Below are positions 34,195 through 43,063 of a stretch of 64,000 nt of DNA, in pieces. Source of the stretch: Brevibacterium antiquum (GTDB lineage: Bacteria > Actinomycetota > Actinomycetes > Actinomycetales > Brevibacteriaceae). The stretch lies in NCBI RefSeq assembly GCF_016107655.1, contig NZ_JABASX010000002.1:1-64000 (forward strand), written 5' to 3'. How positions within the stretch are numbered: position 1 is the first letter of the stretch; every line of letters starts with the position of its first letter. A model generated the notes under the pieces. It worked only from the letters and a program-made list of their open reading frames with translations. It had not been told where the DNA came from and did no database searches. The translations under genes and the position numbers were made by a program.

Positions 34195-35702
34195 TCGCGA
34201 CCCGAACTGCTGGCGGCCCGCAGCTGAAGATCGATGACCGGGCAGATTCCAGCGGAGACGATCTGCAGCGCATCTGCGGCACCATCGGTGATCTGACCGC
34301 GGAAGGATCACTGGCCGACTTCGACCTGGCCACGCTCCTGACGCAGGTCCCCGCTCCGCTCACGGCGCTCAATGTCGACGCCGCCCGGATCGTCTACCTC
34401 CACCAGTCGGCGCGCGTGCTCATCGAACTCGAAGCCACCGTCCTCGCCGTCAGAGCCGCAGCCCTCGCCTACAGGCAGGCTGAGAAGGGCATCAGCGACA
34501 CATTCGGCGGACTCCTCGACTATTTCGGATACGTCACCGGTCGCGTCATCGCGATCACTCTGCCCGTACTCATCCCGATCGGCATCGCGGTCGGGGCACC
34601 GATCTGCCTGGGGGTGAAATTGCTCGACGCCACAGGCCTCGACGATGTCGTGGCCAAACACTTCGGCATCGACCTGAGGCAGACGAAGGCAGCGGCCAAG
34701 GAAGCCTTCATAGCCCTGGTGTTCGAGAACTCTGATGCCTCCGGGGCCATCATCGAACACGTGCTGCCTGGAATCGTCGTCGGCTTCATGGGGCTGCCGC
34801 CGATGGTCTTGGCCGCCGAGGGGGACCATGCGCTGTGGCCACACGACTCGTCATCGATGACGGCGTGGATCCTGGGAGGTGCGAACATGTTCGGACTGCT
34901 CCTGCCCTCAGACGTGGAGGTGTGGAGAGCCAAGGGCATCACCCCGGCCGATGACGAACCGCCGCGCGACCTCGAGGACCTCTACGGCAGAGAGGCAGAC
35001 CGCCACCGCGGCGCCGAATCCGGGCAGGTGAGGATCGAAGAGATCACATCGCCCGACGGGACTACCCGCTATATCGTCTACGTTCCCGCAACGACCGACT
35101 GGTCGCCCGAGCCCGGGCAGAACACCACCGATCTGACGACGAATGTGCAGGCGATGGCCGGCAACGACACCGTCATGGCGGAGATGGTCCGCCAGGCCAT
35201 CGCCGATGCGAATATCGGTTCTGATGCCGAGGTCATGCTGGTGGGGTATTCGCAGGGTGGAATCACTGCCGGTTCCCTGGCCGCCGACCCGGCGTTCTTG
35301 GCCGATGTGAATGTCACCGCGCTCGTGACCGTGGGCGCACCGATTTCAGACTTCCCTGTTGACGAGGGCGTCGACGTCCTCTCGATCGAACACGAACAGG
35401 ACCTGGTGCCTGACCTCGACGGCAATGAGAATCCAGCCGAAGACCATTGGTCGACGATCACAGTCGACTACGATCCCGAGCAGCTGCGCCAGGCTCCGAA
35501 CCTGAAGGGCAAGACCGATGCCGAACTCGATGAGCTGTTCTCCTCCGCCGGGGCAGCGCATTCCTCGGCCGCCTACACCGCCTCGATCGGGCTGATGCTC
35601 GCAGGCGGCCATTCCGGTCTCAACCGGTTCACCGCGAAGAACTCAGGATTCTTCACCGGGGATCTCAAGCAGACGAGGGACTACCAGGGCAAACGCAGAT
35701 GA
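34191..35702 (+). CDS. large alpha/beta hydrolase with N-terminal helical region, possible type VII substrate
   Basis: 503 aa. Residues about 1-100 are helical with a WXG/LXG-like character; two hydrophobic segments follow (about 118-145 and 183-205). The C-terminal half is an alpha/beta hydrolase: RYIVYVPATTDW, nucleophile elbow VGYSQGG (Ser near 353), VTVGAPISDFPV, an acid in EQDLVPDLDG, and a likely catalytic His in the final 60 residues. The layout resembles PE-PPE-type and type VII lipase proteins rather than a cytosolic esterase. No cleavable signal. Last gene of the three-gene coupled cassette. Confidence 0.65.
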   Translation: MIATRTAGGPQLKIDDRADSSGDDLQRICGTIGDLTAEGSLADFDLATLLTQVPAPLTALNVDAARIVYLHQSARVLIELEATVLAVRAAALAYRQAEKGISDTFGGLLDYFGYVTGRVIAITLPVLIPIGIAVGAPICLGVKLLDATGLDDVVAKHFGIDLRQTKAAAKEAFIALVFENSDASGAIIEHVLPGIVVGFMGLPPMVLAAEGDHALWPHDSSSMTAWILGGANMFGLLLPSDVEVWRAKGITPADDEPPRDLEDLYGREADRHRGAESGQVRIEEITSPDGTTRYIVYVPATTDWSPEPGQNTTDLTTNVQAMAGNDTVMAEMVRQAIADANIGSDAEVMLVGYSQGGITAGSLAADPAFLADVNVTALVTVGAPISDFPVDEGVDVLSIEHEQDLVPDLDGNENPAEDHWSTITVDYDPEQLRQAPNLKGKTDAELDELFSSAGAAHSSAAYTASIGLMLAGGHSGLNRFTAKNSGFFTGDLKQTRDYQGKRR

Positions 35703-36103
35703 ACATGCCGCTGGCTGGGAGGGGGCCGGCGGGTGGGCACGGAACCCGGGGACCGCCTCGGCGAAACCGGAGCCCCACCTCGGTGCGGTAAGGCTCTGAA
35801 GTGCTCGGACGTGCGTTTGTCGGACGTTGGAGCAACTCTGCGACCATCGACAATTCGACATGGAAGCCTTTGGACGTGGACCACACGCCCGAATTTCGCG
35901 TCCTAGGCTGAACCCGACCATAACAATTGGCGCTCGACGCACGTTGCCGATGTGGCATGCGGTCGGTGGATTCGGTATCGTGGTATCACCTGTGAATCAC
36001 ATCACTCGAGGGCGAGAACTCACACCAGAGGTCCCGTCCTCAGGACACCGTCCGCCACTGGTCACCTCCGGTGCGCTTGGACCTTGAACAAAGGAGAACT
36101 GGA
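35703..36103. other. 401-nt intergenic region before the 2-oxoacid dehydrogenase operon
   Basis: No open frame with family signal. Near the operon there is an 11-bp dyad TGTGA-A-TCACA (35991-36001), with GGTATCGTGGTATCACC just upstream, which may hold the promoter and a regulator site. AAAGGAGAA lies 5 nt before the E1-alpha ATG. The left half is GC-rich and shows nothing clear. Confidence 0.5.
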
Positions 36104-37258
36104 ATGACCTCCAACATTTCAGTGGGAACCGGGACTGCCCACAGTCAGTCATCGGAACCTCGGATGATCCAGATGCTCACCGAAGACGGCAATCGCGTCG
36201 AATCCGGTGAATATGACGCCTTCGCAGCAGAACTCACCGATGAGGATCTGCGCGGCTTCTACCGGGACATGGTCCTGGTGCGTCGCATCGATGCTGAGGG
36301 TGCGGCCCTGCAGCGCCAAGGACAGCTCGGCCTCTGGGCGCCGATGTTCGGTCAGGAAGCAGCCCAGATCGGAATGGGACGGGCGGCTCGCCCCCAAGAC
36401 TTCGTATTCCCCACCTATCGCGAACACGGCCTGGCCTACACTCGCGGTGTCGAACCCGAAACCCTCCTCGGCATGTTCCGCGGCCAGGACCACGGCGGCT
36501 GGGACCCTCAGGAACACCGTTTCCACACGTACACGATCGTCATCGGATCGCAGACACTGCACGCCACCGGCTACGCCATGGGCGTGTCCATGGACGGCGA
36601 TGTCGGCACCGGTGACCTGGAACGCGACACCGTGGCGATCGCCTGCTTCGGCGACGGAGCCACCTCGCAGGGCGACGTCTCAGAGGCGCTGACCTTCGCA
36701 GGAGCCTTCCACGCACCCGTGCTGTTCTTCTGCCAGAACAACCAGTGGGCGATCTCCGAACCCACCCACGTCCAGTCCGCGGCACCACTGTGCAAGCGCG
36801 GAGAAGGATTCGGTGTTCCCGGCCTGCGCGTCGACGGCAACGACATCATCGCGATGTACGCGGTGGCCCGGGCCAGCCTGGACTCGGTTCGCGCCGGCAA
36901 CGGCCCAATGCTCATCGAAGCCTTCACCTACCGTCGCGGTGCCCACACCACGGCCGATGACCCGACGAAGTACCGTGATCGGGCAGAGGAAGAGATCTGG
37001 GAGGATCGCGACCCGCTCAAGCGGCTCAAGGCCTACCTCGACAACCACACCGAGACCGCAGACGAATTCTTCGCCGAGGTGGACGCCGAGGCTGATACTC
37101 TCGCCGCGCGCATCCGCCACAACTGCATGACCATGGAAGATCCCGATCCCGTCGAGATGTTCGCCCATGTCACCTCCGAACCTCACCCCCTCGTCGATGA
37201 GGAACGTGCGGAATTCCTCGCATACCAGGCCTCATTCGCCGATGCAGGTGAGGCCTGA
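36104..37258 (+). CDS. 2-oxoacid dehydrogenase E1 component, alpha subunit
   Basis: 384 aa. Thiamine diphosphate-binding region GDGATSQGDVSEALTFAG followed by FCQNNQWAIS, and the conserved FPTYREHG near residue 105. With the beta subunit it decarboxylates pyruvate or branched-chain 2-oxoacids and passes the acyl group to E2. The ATG has AAAGGAGAA upstream. Because actinobacterial pyruvate dehydrogenase usually uses single-chain AceE, a branched-chain role (valine, leucine, isoleucine) is likely, and the 3-hydroxyisobutyrate dehydrogenase at 49 kb would suit it; pyruvate remains possible. First gene of a tight operon. Confidence 0.9.
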   Translation: MTSNISVGTGTAHSQSSEPRMIQMLTEDGNRVESGEYDAFAAELTDEDLRGFYRDMVLVRRIDAEGAALQRQGQLGLWAPMFGQEAAQIGMGRAARPQDFVFPTYREHGLAYTRGVEPETLLGMFRGQDHGGWDPQEHRFHTYTIVIGSQTLHATGYAMGVSMDGDVGTGDLERDTVAIACFGDGATSQGDVSEALTFAGAFHAPVLFFCQNNQWAISEPTHVQSAAPLCKRGEGFGVPGLRVDGNDIIAMYAVARASLDSVRAGNGPMLIEAFTYRRGAHTTADDPTKYRDRAEEEIWEDRDPLKRLKAYLDNHTETADEFFAEVDAEADTLAARIRHNCMTMEDPDPVEMFAHVTSEPHPLVDEERAEFLAYQASFADAGEA

Positions 37259-38235
37259 TGGAGAAACTTCCCCTGTCAAAGGCCATCACGGCCGGAATGC
37301 GCAAAGCCATGGAGGACGACCCGAAGGTCGTCCTCATCGGTGAGGACATCGGAAAGCTCGGCGGCGTCTTCCGCGTCACCGAGGGTCTGCAGAAGGACTT
37401 CGGTCCGCAGCGGGTCATCGATGCGCCGCTGGCCGAATCCGGAATCGTGGGAACCTCGATCGGCATGACGCTGCGCGGCTACCGCCCGGTCATCGAAATC
37501 CAGTTCGACGCATTCATCTTCCCGGCCTACGACCAGATCGTGACTCAGGTAGCCAAGCTCTACAACCGCACCCTGGGCAAAGAGAGAGTGCCGATCGTCA
37601 TCCGCGTGCCCTACGGCGGCGGCATCGGTTCGCCCGAGCACCACTCGGAGAGCCCCGAGACGGTCTTCGCCCACCACGCAGGACTGCGCCTGGTCTCACC
37701 GTCGAACGCCCACGACGCCTACTGGATGATGCAGGAAGCGATCAAGAGCGACGACCCGGTGATGTTCTTCGAACCCAAGCGCCGCTACTGGCTGCGCGGA
37801 GACGTCGACACCGCGAACCGAGGCAGCCTGGGAATGCACGACGCTCGTGTCGTCTCCGAGGGCACCGACGTCACCCTGGTGGCCTACGGCCCGCTGATGC
37901 CCACGGCCAAGGACGTCGTCGCAGCCGCGGCCGACGAAGGCAAGAGCGTCGAACTCATCGACCTGCGCAGCCTGAGCCCGATCGACTTCGCCACGATTGA
38001 GAAGTCCGTGCAGAAGACCGGTCGCCTGGTCGTAGCGCATGAGGCGCCGAAGTTCCTGGGGCTCGGCTCCGAAATCGCGGCACGCCTGTCCGAGCGCTGC
38101 TTCTTCAACCTCGAGGCTCCGGTCATCCGAGTCGGTGGCTATCACACGCCGTACCCCGGCTCGCGGATGGAAGAGCACTATCTGCCTGACCTGGATCGCA
38201 TCTTCGATGGTGTCGACCAGGCACTGGCCTACTGA
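37258..38235 (+). CDS. 2-oxoacid dehydrogenase E1 component, beta subunit
   Basis: 325 aa, full length. GEDIGKLGGVFRVTEGL and RVIDAPLAESGIVGTSIGM are conserved beta-subunit segments; PYGGGIGSPEHHSESPE carries the active-site His pair region; the C-terminal transketolase domain binds the alpha subunit. The ATG shares one base with the E1-alpha stop (TGATG), so the two subunits are made in equal amounts. Confidence 0.92.
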   Translation: MEKLPLSKAITAGMRKAMEDDPKVVLIGEDIGKLGGVFRVTEGLQKDFGPQRVIDAPLAESGIVGTSIGMTLRGYRPVIEIQFDAFIFPAYDQIVTQVAKLYNRTLGKERVPIVIRVPYGGGIGSPEHHSESPETVFAHHAGLRLVSPSNAHDAYWMMQEAIKSDDPVMFFEPKRRYWLRGDVDTANRGSLGMHDARVVSEGTDVTLVAYGPLMPTAKDVVAAAADEGKSVELIDLRSLSPIDFATIEKSVQKTGRLVVAHEAPKFLGLGSEIAARLSERCFFNLEAPVIRVGGYHTPYPGSRMEEHYLPDLDRIFDGVDQALAY

Positions 38236-38251
38236 CTCAAGGAGAGTTGAT

Positions 38252-39595
38252 ATGTCTTTTGAATTTTCTCTTCCTGATGTCGGTGAGGGTCTGACAGAGG
38301 CCGACCTCGTGTCATGGAAGGTCGCCGTCGGCGACACAGTCACCGTCAATCAGATCCTCGTCGAGATCGAGACGGCCAAGTCTCTGGTCGAACTGCCGAG
38401 CCCACAGGCCGGACCGATCGAGGCTCTGTTGGTCGATGAGGGCCAGACCATCGAGGTCGGAACACCGATTATCCGCTTCGGCGGCGGCGATCCTGCCGGC
38501 ACCTCCGAGCCCGCAGGAGCATCGTCACCCGCAGCCGGAGATGCGCAGGCCTCGAGCGAAAGCACAGACGAAGCCGAAGGCGGCGCCACCCTGGTCGGCT
38601 ACGGTGCCAAAGCGGCCTCGTCGAAACGCCGCCCCCGCAAGGGTGCAGGTGTTCCGGCACCGGCTGAGACCACGGCACCGGCCACCGCCTCGGCGGGCAA
38701 ACCGCTGGCCAAGCCTCCCGTGCGCAAGCTCGCAAAGGATCTCGGCATCGACCTGGCTGCGGTCGTTCCGACCGGTTCCCGCGGTGAAGTCACCCGAGAC
38801 GACGTCAAGGCCGCGGCCAGCGGCACCGGCGCGGCAGCCACCTCAGCGACAGGCTCGAACGTCGGGGCCGCAACCGCCTCGGCGGGGGCCGGCTCCGCTG
38901 ACGAACTCGAAGAGCGGATCCCGTTCAAGGGCGTGGCGAAGATGATGGCCAAGGCCATGGTCGACTCCGCGTTCACGATGCCGCACGTCACCGAGTTCCT
39001 CGACGTCGACGTGACCGAGACGATGGCCTTCGTGCGTAAGCTCAAGTCCACGAAGTTCCTGGGCGAGGACATCAAGGTCTCTCCCTTGCTGCTCGTGGCC
39101 AAGGCTGTGGCCTGGGCTGTTGCCCGCAATCCGCGGATCAATTCGTGCCTCGAAGGCGAAGAGATCGTCGTCAAGAAGTACGTCAACCTCGGCATCGCCG
39201 CAGCCACCCCGCGTGGTCTGATCGTGCCGAACATCAAGGGTGCACACGCGATGGGCCTGACCGATCTGGCTCAGAGCATTCAGGATCTGACTGCGCTGGC
39301 TCGTTCGGGCAAGACGCCTCCGGCCGACCAGTCGGGTGGAACGATCACCATCACGAACGTCGGCGTCTTCGGCGTCGATGCGGGTACTCCGATCATCAAC
39401 CCTGGCGAGGCTGCGATCCTGGCCTTCGGGCAGATCAGGAAGAAGCCATGGGTCGTCGGCGACGAGATCGTTCCGCGTGACATCACGACGCTGTCGGTGA
39501 GTGCTGACCATCGTGTCGTCGATGGCGAGATCATCTCGAAGTTCCTCGCCGACGTCGGTCGCGGACTCGAGGATCCGACGCTGCTGCTGGCCTGA
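38252..39595 (+). CDS. 2-oxoacid dehydrogenase E2 dihydrolipoyl acyltransferase
   Basis: 447 aa. One lipoyl domain (residues about 3-77, lipoyl Lys in IETAKSLVEL), an Ala/Pro/Gly-rich hinge, a peripheral-subunit-binding domain (about 150-185, VRKLAKDLGIDL), a second hinge, and the catalytic core ending in the DHRVVDGE active-site motif. It forms the core of the complex with the E1 genes just upstream. AAGGAGAG lies 6 nt before the ATG. E3 is not encoded next to it, so a shared dihydrolipoyl dehydrogenase is expected elsewhere. Confidence 0.92.
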   Translation: MSFEFSLPDVGEGLTEADLVSWKVAVGDTVTVNQILVEIETAKSLVELPSPQAGPIEALLVDEGQTIEVGTPIIRFGGGDPAGTSEPAGASSPAAGDAQASSESTDEAEGGATLVGYGAKAASSKRRPRKGAGVPAPAETTAPATASAGKPLAKPPVRKLAKDLGIDLAAVVPTGSRGEVTRDDVKAAASGTGAAATSATGSNVGAATASAGAGSADELEERIPFKGVAKMMAKAMVDSAFTMPHVTEFLDVDVTETMAFVRKLKSTKFLGEDIKVSPLLLVAKAVAWAVARNPRINSCLEGEEIVVKKYVNLGIAAATPRGLIVPNIKGAHAMGLTDLAQSIQDLTALARSGKTPPADQSGGTITITNVGVFGVDAGTPIINPGEAAILAFGQIRKKPWVVGDEIVPRDITTLSVSADHRVVDGEIISKFLADVGRGLEDPTLLLA

Positions 39596-39622
39596 GAGGG
39601 CTGGGCTAAAGCAAGGACAGGT

Positions 39623-40627
39623 ATGAAAGCCGCCTACGTCAATCACCTCGGCGAGGTCGACGAAATTCGGTACGGTGACCTCCCGGACCCCGTCCCGGGT
39701 CCCACCGACTATCTCGTCGAGGTGGCTGCGGCCAGCCTGAACCCCGTGGACACCCTGGTGCGCTCCGGACGGTTCCCCACCCTGGCCCCTCTGCCCTTCA
39801 TCCTGGGCAGGGACCTGGTGGGGACCGTTGTCAGCGCGCCTGTGGGCGGGACTCTCCTGCTTGGTGAGACCGTGTGGTGCAGCAGTCTGGGCTACGACGG
39901 ACGGCAGGGCACTTATTCCGACTACGCCGTCGTCCCCGCCGACCGGCTCTACCCGGCACCACCATCGGTGCATGCTGGGCCGGATCGGACCAGCGGCGAC
40001 GTCCATCGGCTCGTGGCGCTGGCCCACCCGGCGACGACTGCGTGGTTGGGGTGGTTCGAACACGGACGACTCGCCCCGGGCCAGAACGTCTTTGTGGGCG
40101 GGGGAGCAGGCAACGTCGGCACTGCCGCGATCCAATTGGCAGCGGCCCTCGGAACCACGATCATCGCCAGCAGCCACCCGCGTGACTTCGACGCGGTCAG
40201 AGCCGCCGGCGCCGAGGTTGTCCTTGATTACCGAGACCCTGACCTTGCAGAGGCCTGTGCGAAAGCGGTCCCGGAAGGGTTTGACCTGGTCTGGGACACG
40301 TCAGGGCACCACGACGGGCAATTTCTTGCTGCTGCGACCGCACCCGGCGGCCGAATCCTGGTCACCGCTGCCGCTGAGGCGTCCACACTGCTGCCCTTGG
40401 GGCGGCTCTATACGAAAGATGTGTCGCTCATCGGCTTCGTCATGTCTCGTGCGAGTGCGGATCAGCTGGCCCGGGCGGCGAAGGGGCTGATGCCCGTCCT
40501 CGAGCCGGGGACGCCAGGTGCATTGACGACTGCCATCACTCAGGTGCTGGACTTGAGCGAGGCTGCCCGGGCCCACCGCATGATGGAAGCCGGCGAGGTT
40601 CGCGGTCGAATCGTGATTGCGGTCTGA
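39623..40627 (+). CDS. quinone-oxidoreductase-like MDR family protein
   Basis: 334 aa. Medium-chain dehydrogenase/reductase fold: N-terminal GroES-like part (residues about 1-125), then a Rossmann domain with the NADPH motif VGGGAGNVGTAAIQLA. No zinc ligands are visible, which places it with the quinone oxidoreductase/zeta-crystallin group rather than alcohol dehydrogenases. Its substrate is unknown. It lies 27 nt after the E2 gene in the same direction with AAGGACAGGT upstream, so it may be a late member of that operon. Confidence 0.82.
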   Translation: MKAAYVNHLGEVDEIRYGDLPDPVPGPTDYLVEVAAASLNPVDTLVRSGRFPTLAPLPFILGRDLVGTVVSAPVGGTLLLGETVWCSSLGYDGRQGTYSDYAVVPADRLYPAPPSVHAGPDRTSGDVHRLVALAHPATTAWLGWFEHGRLAPGQNVFVGGGAGNVGTAAIQLAAALGTTIIASSHPRDFDAVRAAGAEVVLDYRDPDLAEACAKAVPEGFDLVWDTSGHHDGQFLAAATAPGGRILVTAAAEASTLLPLGRLYTKDVSLIGFVMSRASADQLARAAKGLMPVLEPGTPGALTTAITQVLDLSEAARAHRMMEAGEVRGRIVIAV

Positions 40628-40682
40628 GCCGAACGTCGGTGCCCAGGCGCCGTGTTCAGAGCCAGAGTCCTGTCCCGGAGCC

Positions 40683-41666
40683 CTACTTGTCGAGGTAGGC
40701 GCTGTTGTCGGTGGGGCTTCCGTCCGTGACCAGACGTTTGGCGAGGCAGTGGTTGCGGTCCAAGCCCCAGGAGCGGCACTGATCGAGTGCGGGTTCGGGA
40801 TCGCTGTAGGGGGTGTCGATGACGGTCACCCAGTAGTTGTCGTCCTTGTAGGAATCCCAGTCGCCGCTGCGGATGAGGATCGCACCCGGGTACTTGACGC
40901 GGTTGGCCTCGAACTCGTCGACGATGTCCTGTGCACTCCACGTCTTACCGTCGGCCTCCAGACCGACGTCTTTCGCACTGACCTGCGTCACCCACTGCCC
41001 CTCGAGGTCATCGGCCTTCTCAGTGCCCTCCTTCGTGTAGGCCGACAGTGCCTCCTGCGGACTCGCTGTCGGCTGCACCAGGGCCTCGGAAGGAGAGGGA
41101 GAGGCAGATCCGGTCTCTTCGCCGCCGAAGTCGACGGGCACCGTTCCCGTCGACGGTGCCAGCCAGCGCACTCCGAAGTAGGCCAGGAGCGCGAGAATCA
41201 TGACGATGGCGATGATGACGACGGTGATCTTGGCCCCGTTGCCCTTCTTCGGGGCCGGAGCCGGCTGGAGCGGGATCTGCCCGGAAGCCGGACCATCGGA
41301 GCCGTGTTCGGTGTGTCCCGAGTGTGCGGGCTGGTTGCCCTTGTGACCGGAGCCCTCAGTCTGCCTGCGCGTACCGGTCTGACCCCGTTGTCCTGTCGAT
41401 GATGCTCCGGGGGAGCTCTGAGATTGTTCCTGGAATGGGGAAGCGCCCGCGGGGGCGAAGACATTGCGCGTGCGACTTTTGGATACGGGTACGTCGCCGG
41501 TGTGCTTCTCGAGATATTCGTAATAGGTCGAGTTGTCGAAGTCGGCAGCACTCTGGGCGGACTCGTGGCCCGGCGACGGGGTCGGACTGGCGCGTTCCGA
41601 TTGGTCCTTCTGCCAGTCATCACTGGTCGCTGGACGGATTCGCGGCCTCGGTGGAACGTCGCTCAT
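40683..41666 (-). CDS. single-pass membrane protein with disordered cytoplasmic half, function unknown
   Basis: 327 aa. Residues about 1-145 are low-complexity (Ser, Pro, Gly, Gln, His), one membrane helix follows at about 146-167, and the exported 160 residues include a Ser/Pro/Glu linker and a folded domain with two Cys (DQCRSWGLDRNHC) that may form a disulphide. AGGAGGACCG before the ATG is a strong ribosome site. I recognise no family. Convergent with the quinone-reductase-like gene. It shares with the anchored protein at 53.4 kb the plan of one anchor plus an exported domain with two Cys, but not clear sequence. Confidence 0.7.
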   Translation of the reverse strand: MSDVPPRPRIRPATSDDWQKDQSERASPTPSPGHESAQSAADFDNSTYYEYLEKHTGDVPVSKSRTRNVFAPAGASPFQEQSQSSPGASSTGQRGQTGTRRQTEGSGHKGNQPAHSGHTEHGSDGPASGQIPLQPAPAPKKGNGAKITVVIIAIVMILALLAYFGVRWLAPSTGTVPVDFGGEETGSASPSPSEALVQPTASPQEALSAYTKEGTEKADDLEGQWVTQVSAKDVGLEADGKTWSAQDIVDEFEANRVKYPGAILIRSGDWDSYKDDNYWVTVIDTPYSDPEPALDQCRSWGLDRNHCLAKRLVTDGSPTDNSAYLDK

Positions 41667-42278
41667 CGGTCCTCCTGAGTGCCAGATGTGGTGGCAATCA
41701 TCTTCTTACCTTGGCACGTCATCGGCACGTGTTCAACACGAGCCAGAGCAGGATGCGTTGTCTGCTGGATGGCGCGCGCGAACATGCGTGCGAGATGAGT
41801 GTCAGGTGGGAAGCGGCGTTGGGCCCTCGGATCCGGGCGCAGTGCGTTCTGAGGTCCTCAGCGGCAGCACGTCCAATGAGGTTCTGCGACACTGTTTCAG
41901 TGAATTTGCTCTGAGGGCCTGTTTCTCTCTAAGATTGTTATCTGTTGTGTCGTAGCAGTTCGATCACCGATTGATCTGCTCAGGCCAACATGGTGCTCAC
42001 CCACCGCTGCACTCCAGCTTCGGCCAATCTCTCACAGGCTACGGCTTCAGCGCTGGTGAGACATCTCGCCCGAACGGGCAAACCTGTTTTGGCGTACACA
42101 ATTTTCATTGCGAACGCCTCATGCCGGGCAGCAGCCTGGTCAGCGGTCGGACACCAGTCCGGCCGAGCAGCATTCGTGAAAATTTGTTGATGTCTTCCGA
42201 CATCGGCGCAAGCGAGCGTGGATCCCACGCAGACATGCTTGTTTCGAGAGTCGGTAACTTGTGAACTGGAGGAGAGTC
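41667..42278. other. 612-nt intergenic region upstream of rpmB
   Basis: Lower GC than its surroundings and no convincing gene. A plausible promoter TTGCTC-N18-TAAGAT lies at 41906-41935. Two TGAAAATT stretches, one on each strand (minus at about 42101-42108, plus at about 42178-42185), resemble half of a Zur box, which would fit zinc control of the ribosomal genes downstream. Several frames of about 60-80 codons cross the region but lack ribosome sites or family signal. Confidence 0.45.
41906..41935 (+). promoter_or_regulatory. candidate sigma-70-type promoter for rpmB-rpmG-rpsN
   Basis: TTGCTC (41906-41911), 18-nt spacer, TAAGAT (41930-41935). It implies a leader of about 340 nt before rpmB, long enough for further control, or a promoter for something else in the gap. 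Confidence 0.4.
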
Positions 42279-42515
42279 ATGGCAGCAAACTGCCAAGTAA
42301 CCGGGGCCGTCCCTGGTTTCGGACACAATGTGTCCCACTCGAAACGAACCACCAAGCGTCGTTTCAACCCGAATATTCAGAAAAAGCGCTACTACGTTCC
42401 GTCTCTGCGTCGCAGCATCACCCTTAACCTGTCCGCCAAGGGCATCAAGGTGATCGATGTGCGCGGTATTGACGCCGTCGTCGGCGAACTCATTGCCAAG
42501 GGAGTGAAGCTCTGA
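42279..42515 (+). CDS. rpmB: 50S ribosomal protein L28, zinc-free type
   Basis: 78 aa. Standard L28 sequence ([24 protein letters not shown]). Only one Cys, so the two CxxC pairs of the zinc-binding form are absent. GGAGGAGA lies 4 nt before the ATG. First gene of rpmB-rpmG-rpsN, the order of the alternative zinc-independent ribosomal cluster in mycobacteria. The ATG of rpmG overlaps its stop by one base. Confidence 0.95.
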   Translation: MAANCQVTGAVPGFGHNVSHSKRTTKRRFNPNIQKKRYYVPSLRRSITLNLSAKGIKVIDVRGIDAVVGELIAKGVKL

Positions 42516-42682
42516 TGGCTAAAGCACAGGACATTCGTCCCATCATCAAGCTCAAGTCGACCGCTGGCTCCGGGTTCACCTATGTGACCCGCAAGAACCG
42601 CCGCAACAACCCGGATCGCATGGTACTCAAGAAGTACGATCCAGTTGTTCGCAAGCACGTCGATTTCCGAGAGGAGCGCTGA
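42515..42682 (+). CDS. rpmG: 50S ribosomal protein L33, zinc-free type
   Basis: 55 aa, translated directly from the sequence: begins [18 protein letters not shown] and ends [11 protein letters not shown]. No Cys at all, so it is the Cys-less L33 that needs no zinc. It overlaps rpmB by one base (TGATG) and is followed 6 nt later by rpsN. Confidence 0.95.
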   Translation: MAKAQDIRPIIKLKSTAGSGFTYVTRKNRRNNPDRMVLKKYDPVVRKHVDFREER

Positions 42683-42688
42683 GCGCAT

Positions 42689-42994
42689 ATGGCTAAGAAG
42701 TCAAAGATCGCACGCGACAAGCAGCGTCGCGTCATTGTTGAGCGCTACGCGGAGCGTCGTGCGACGCTCAAGCGCCAGCTGACACACCCAGACAGCACCG
42801 ACGAGCAGCGTGAAGAAGCACGCCTCGGACTGCAGAAGCTTCCTCGCGATGCCTCACCAGTGCGTGTGCGCAACCGCGACCAGGTGGATGGCCGTCCACG
42901 CGGCTACCTCCGCAAGTTCGGTCTCTCCCGTGTTCGCTTCCGCGAAATGGCACATAACGGCGAGTTGCCCGGCATCACGAAGTCAAGCTGGTAA
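42689..42994 (+). CDS. rpsN: 30S ribosomal protein S14, long zinc-free type
   Basis: 101 aa, the long S14 form, with no Cys; the conserved C-terminal part is [29 protein letters not shown]. The CxxC zinc-ribbon of the short form is replaced. GAGGAGCG precedes the start across the rpmG stop. Third gene of the ribosomal cluster. Confidence 0.95.
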   Translation: MAKKSKIARDKQRRVIVERYAERRATLKRQLTHPDSTDEQREEARLGLQKLPRDASPVRVRNRDQVDGRPRGYLRKFGLSRVRFREMAHNGELPGITKSSW

Positions 42995-43063
42995 TCTCGA
43001 GGAAGTTCGTTATCGGAAAAACGGACCGGTAACCGACCGACTTGTCCTAAGGAGGACACTTTT

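Noticed and set aside
35703..36103. tRNA gene in the spacer before the 2-oxoacid dehydrogenase genes
   Set aside because: No T-arm GTTCRA motif with a matching acceptor stem could be found.
41980..42228. 82-codon minus-strand frame in the gap upstream of rpmB
   Set aside because: No ribosome site, no leaderless promoter box and no recognised family; other frames in the same gap are equally long.
41667..42278. A full Zur operator before rpmB
   Set aside because: Only half-site-like TGAAAATT stretches are present; no complete palindrome was seen, so I list them only as a lead.
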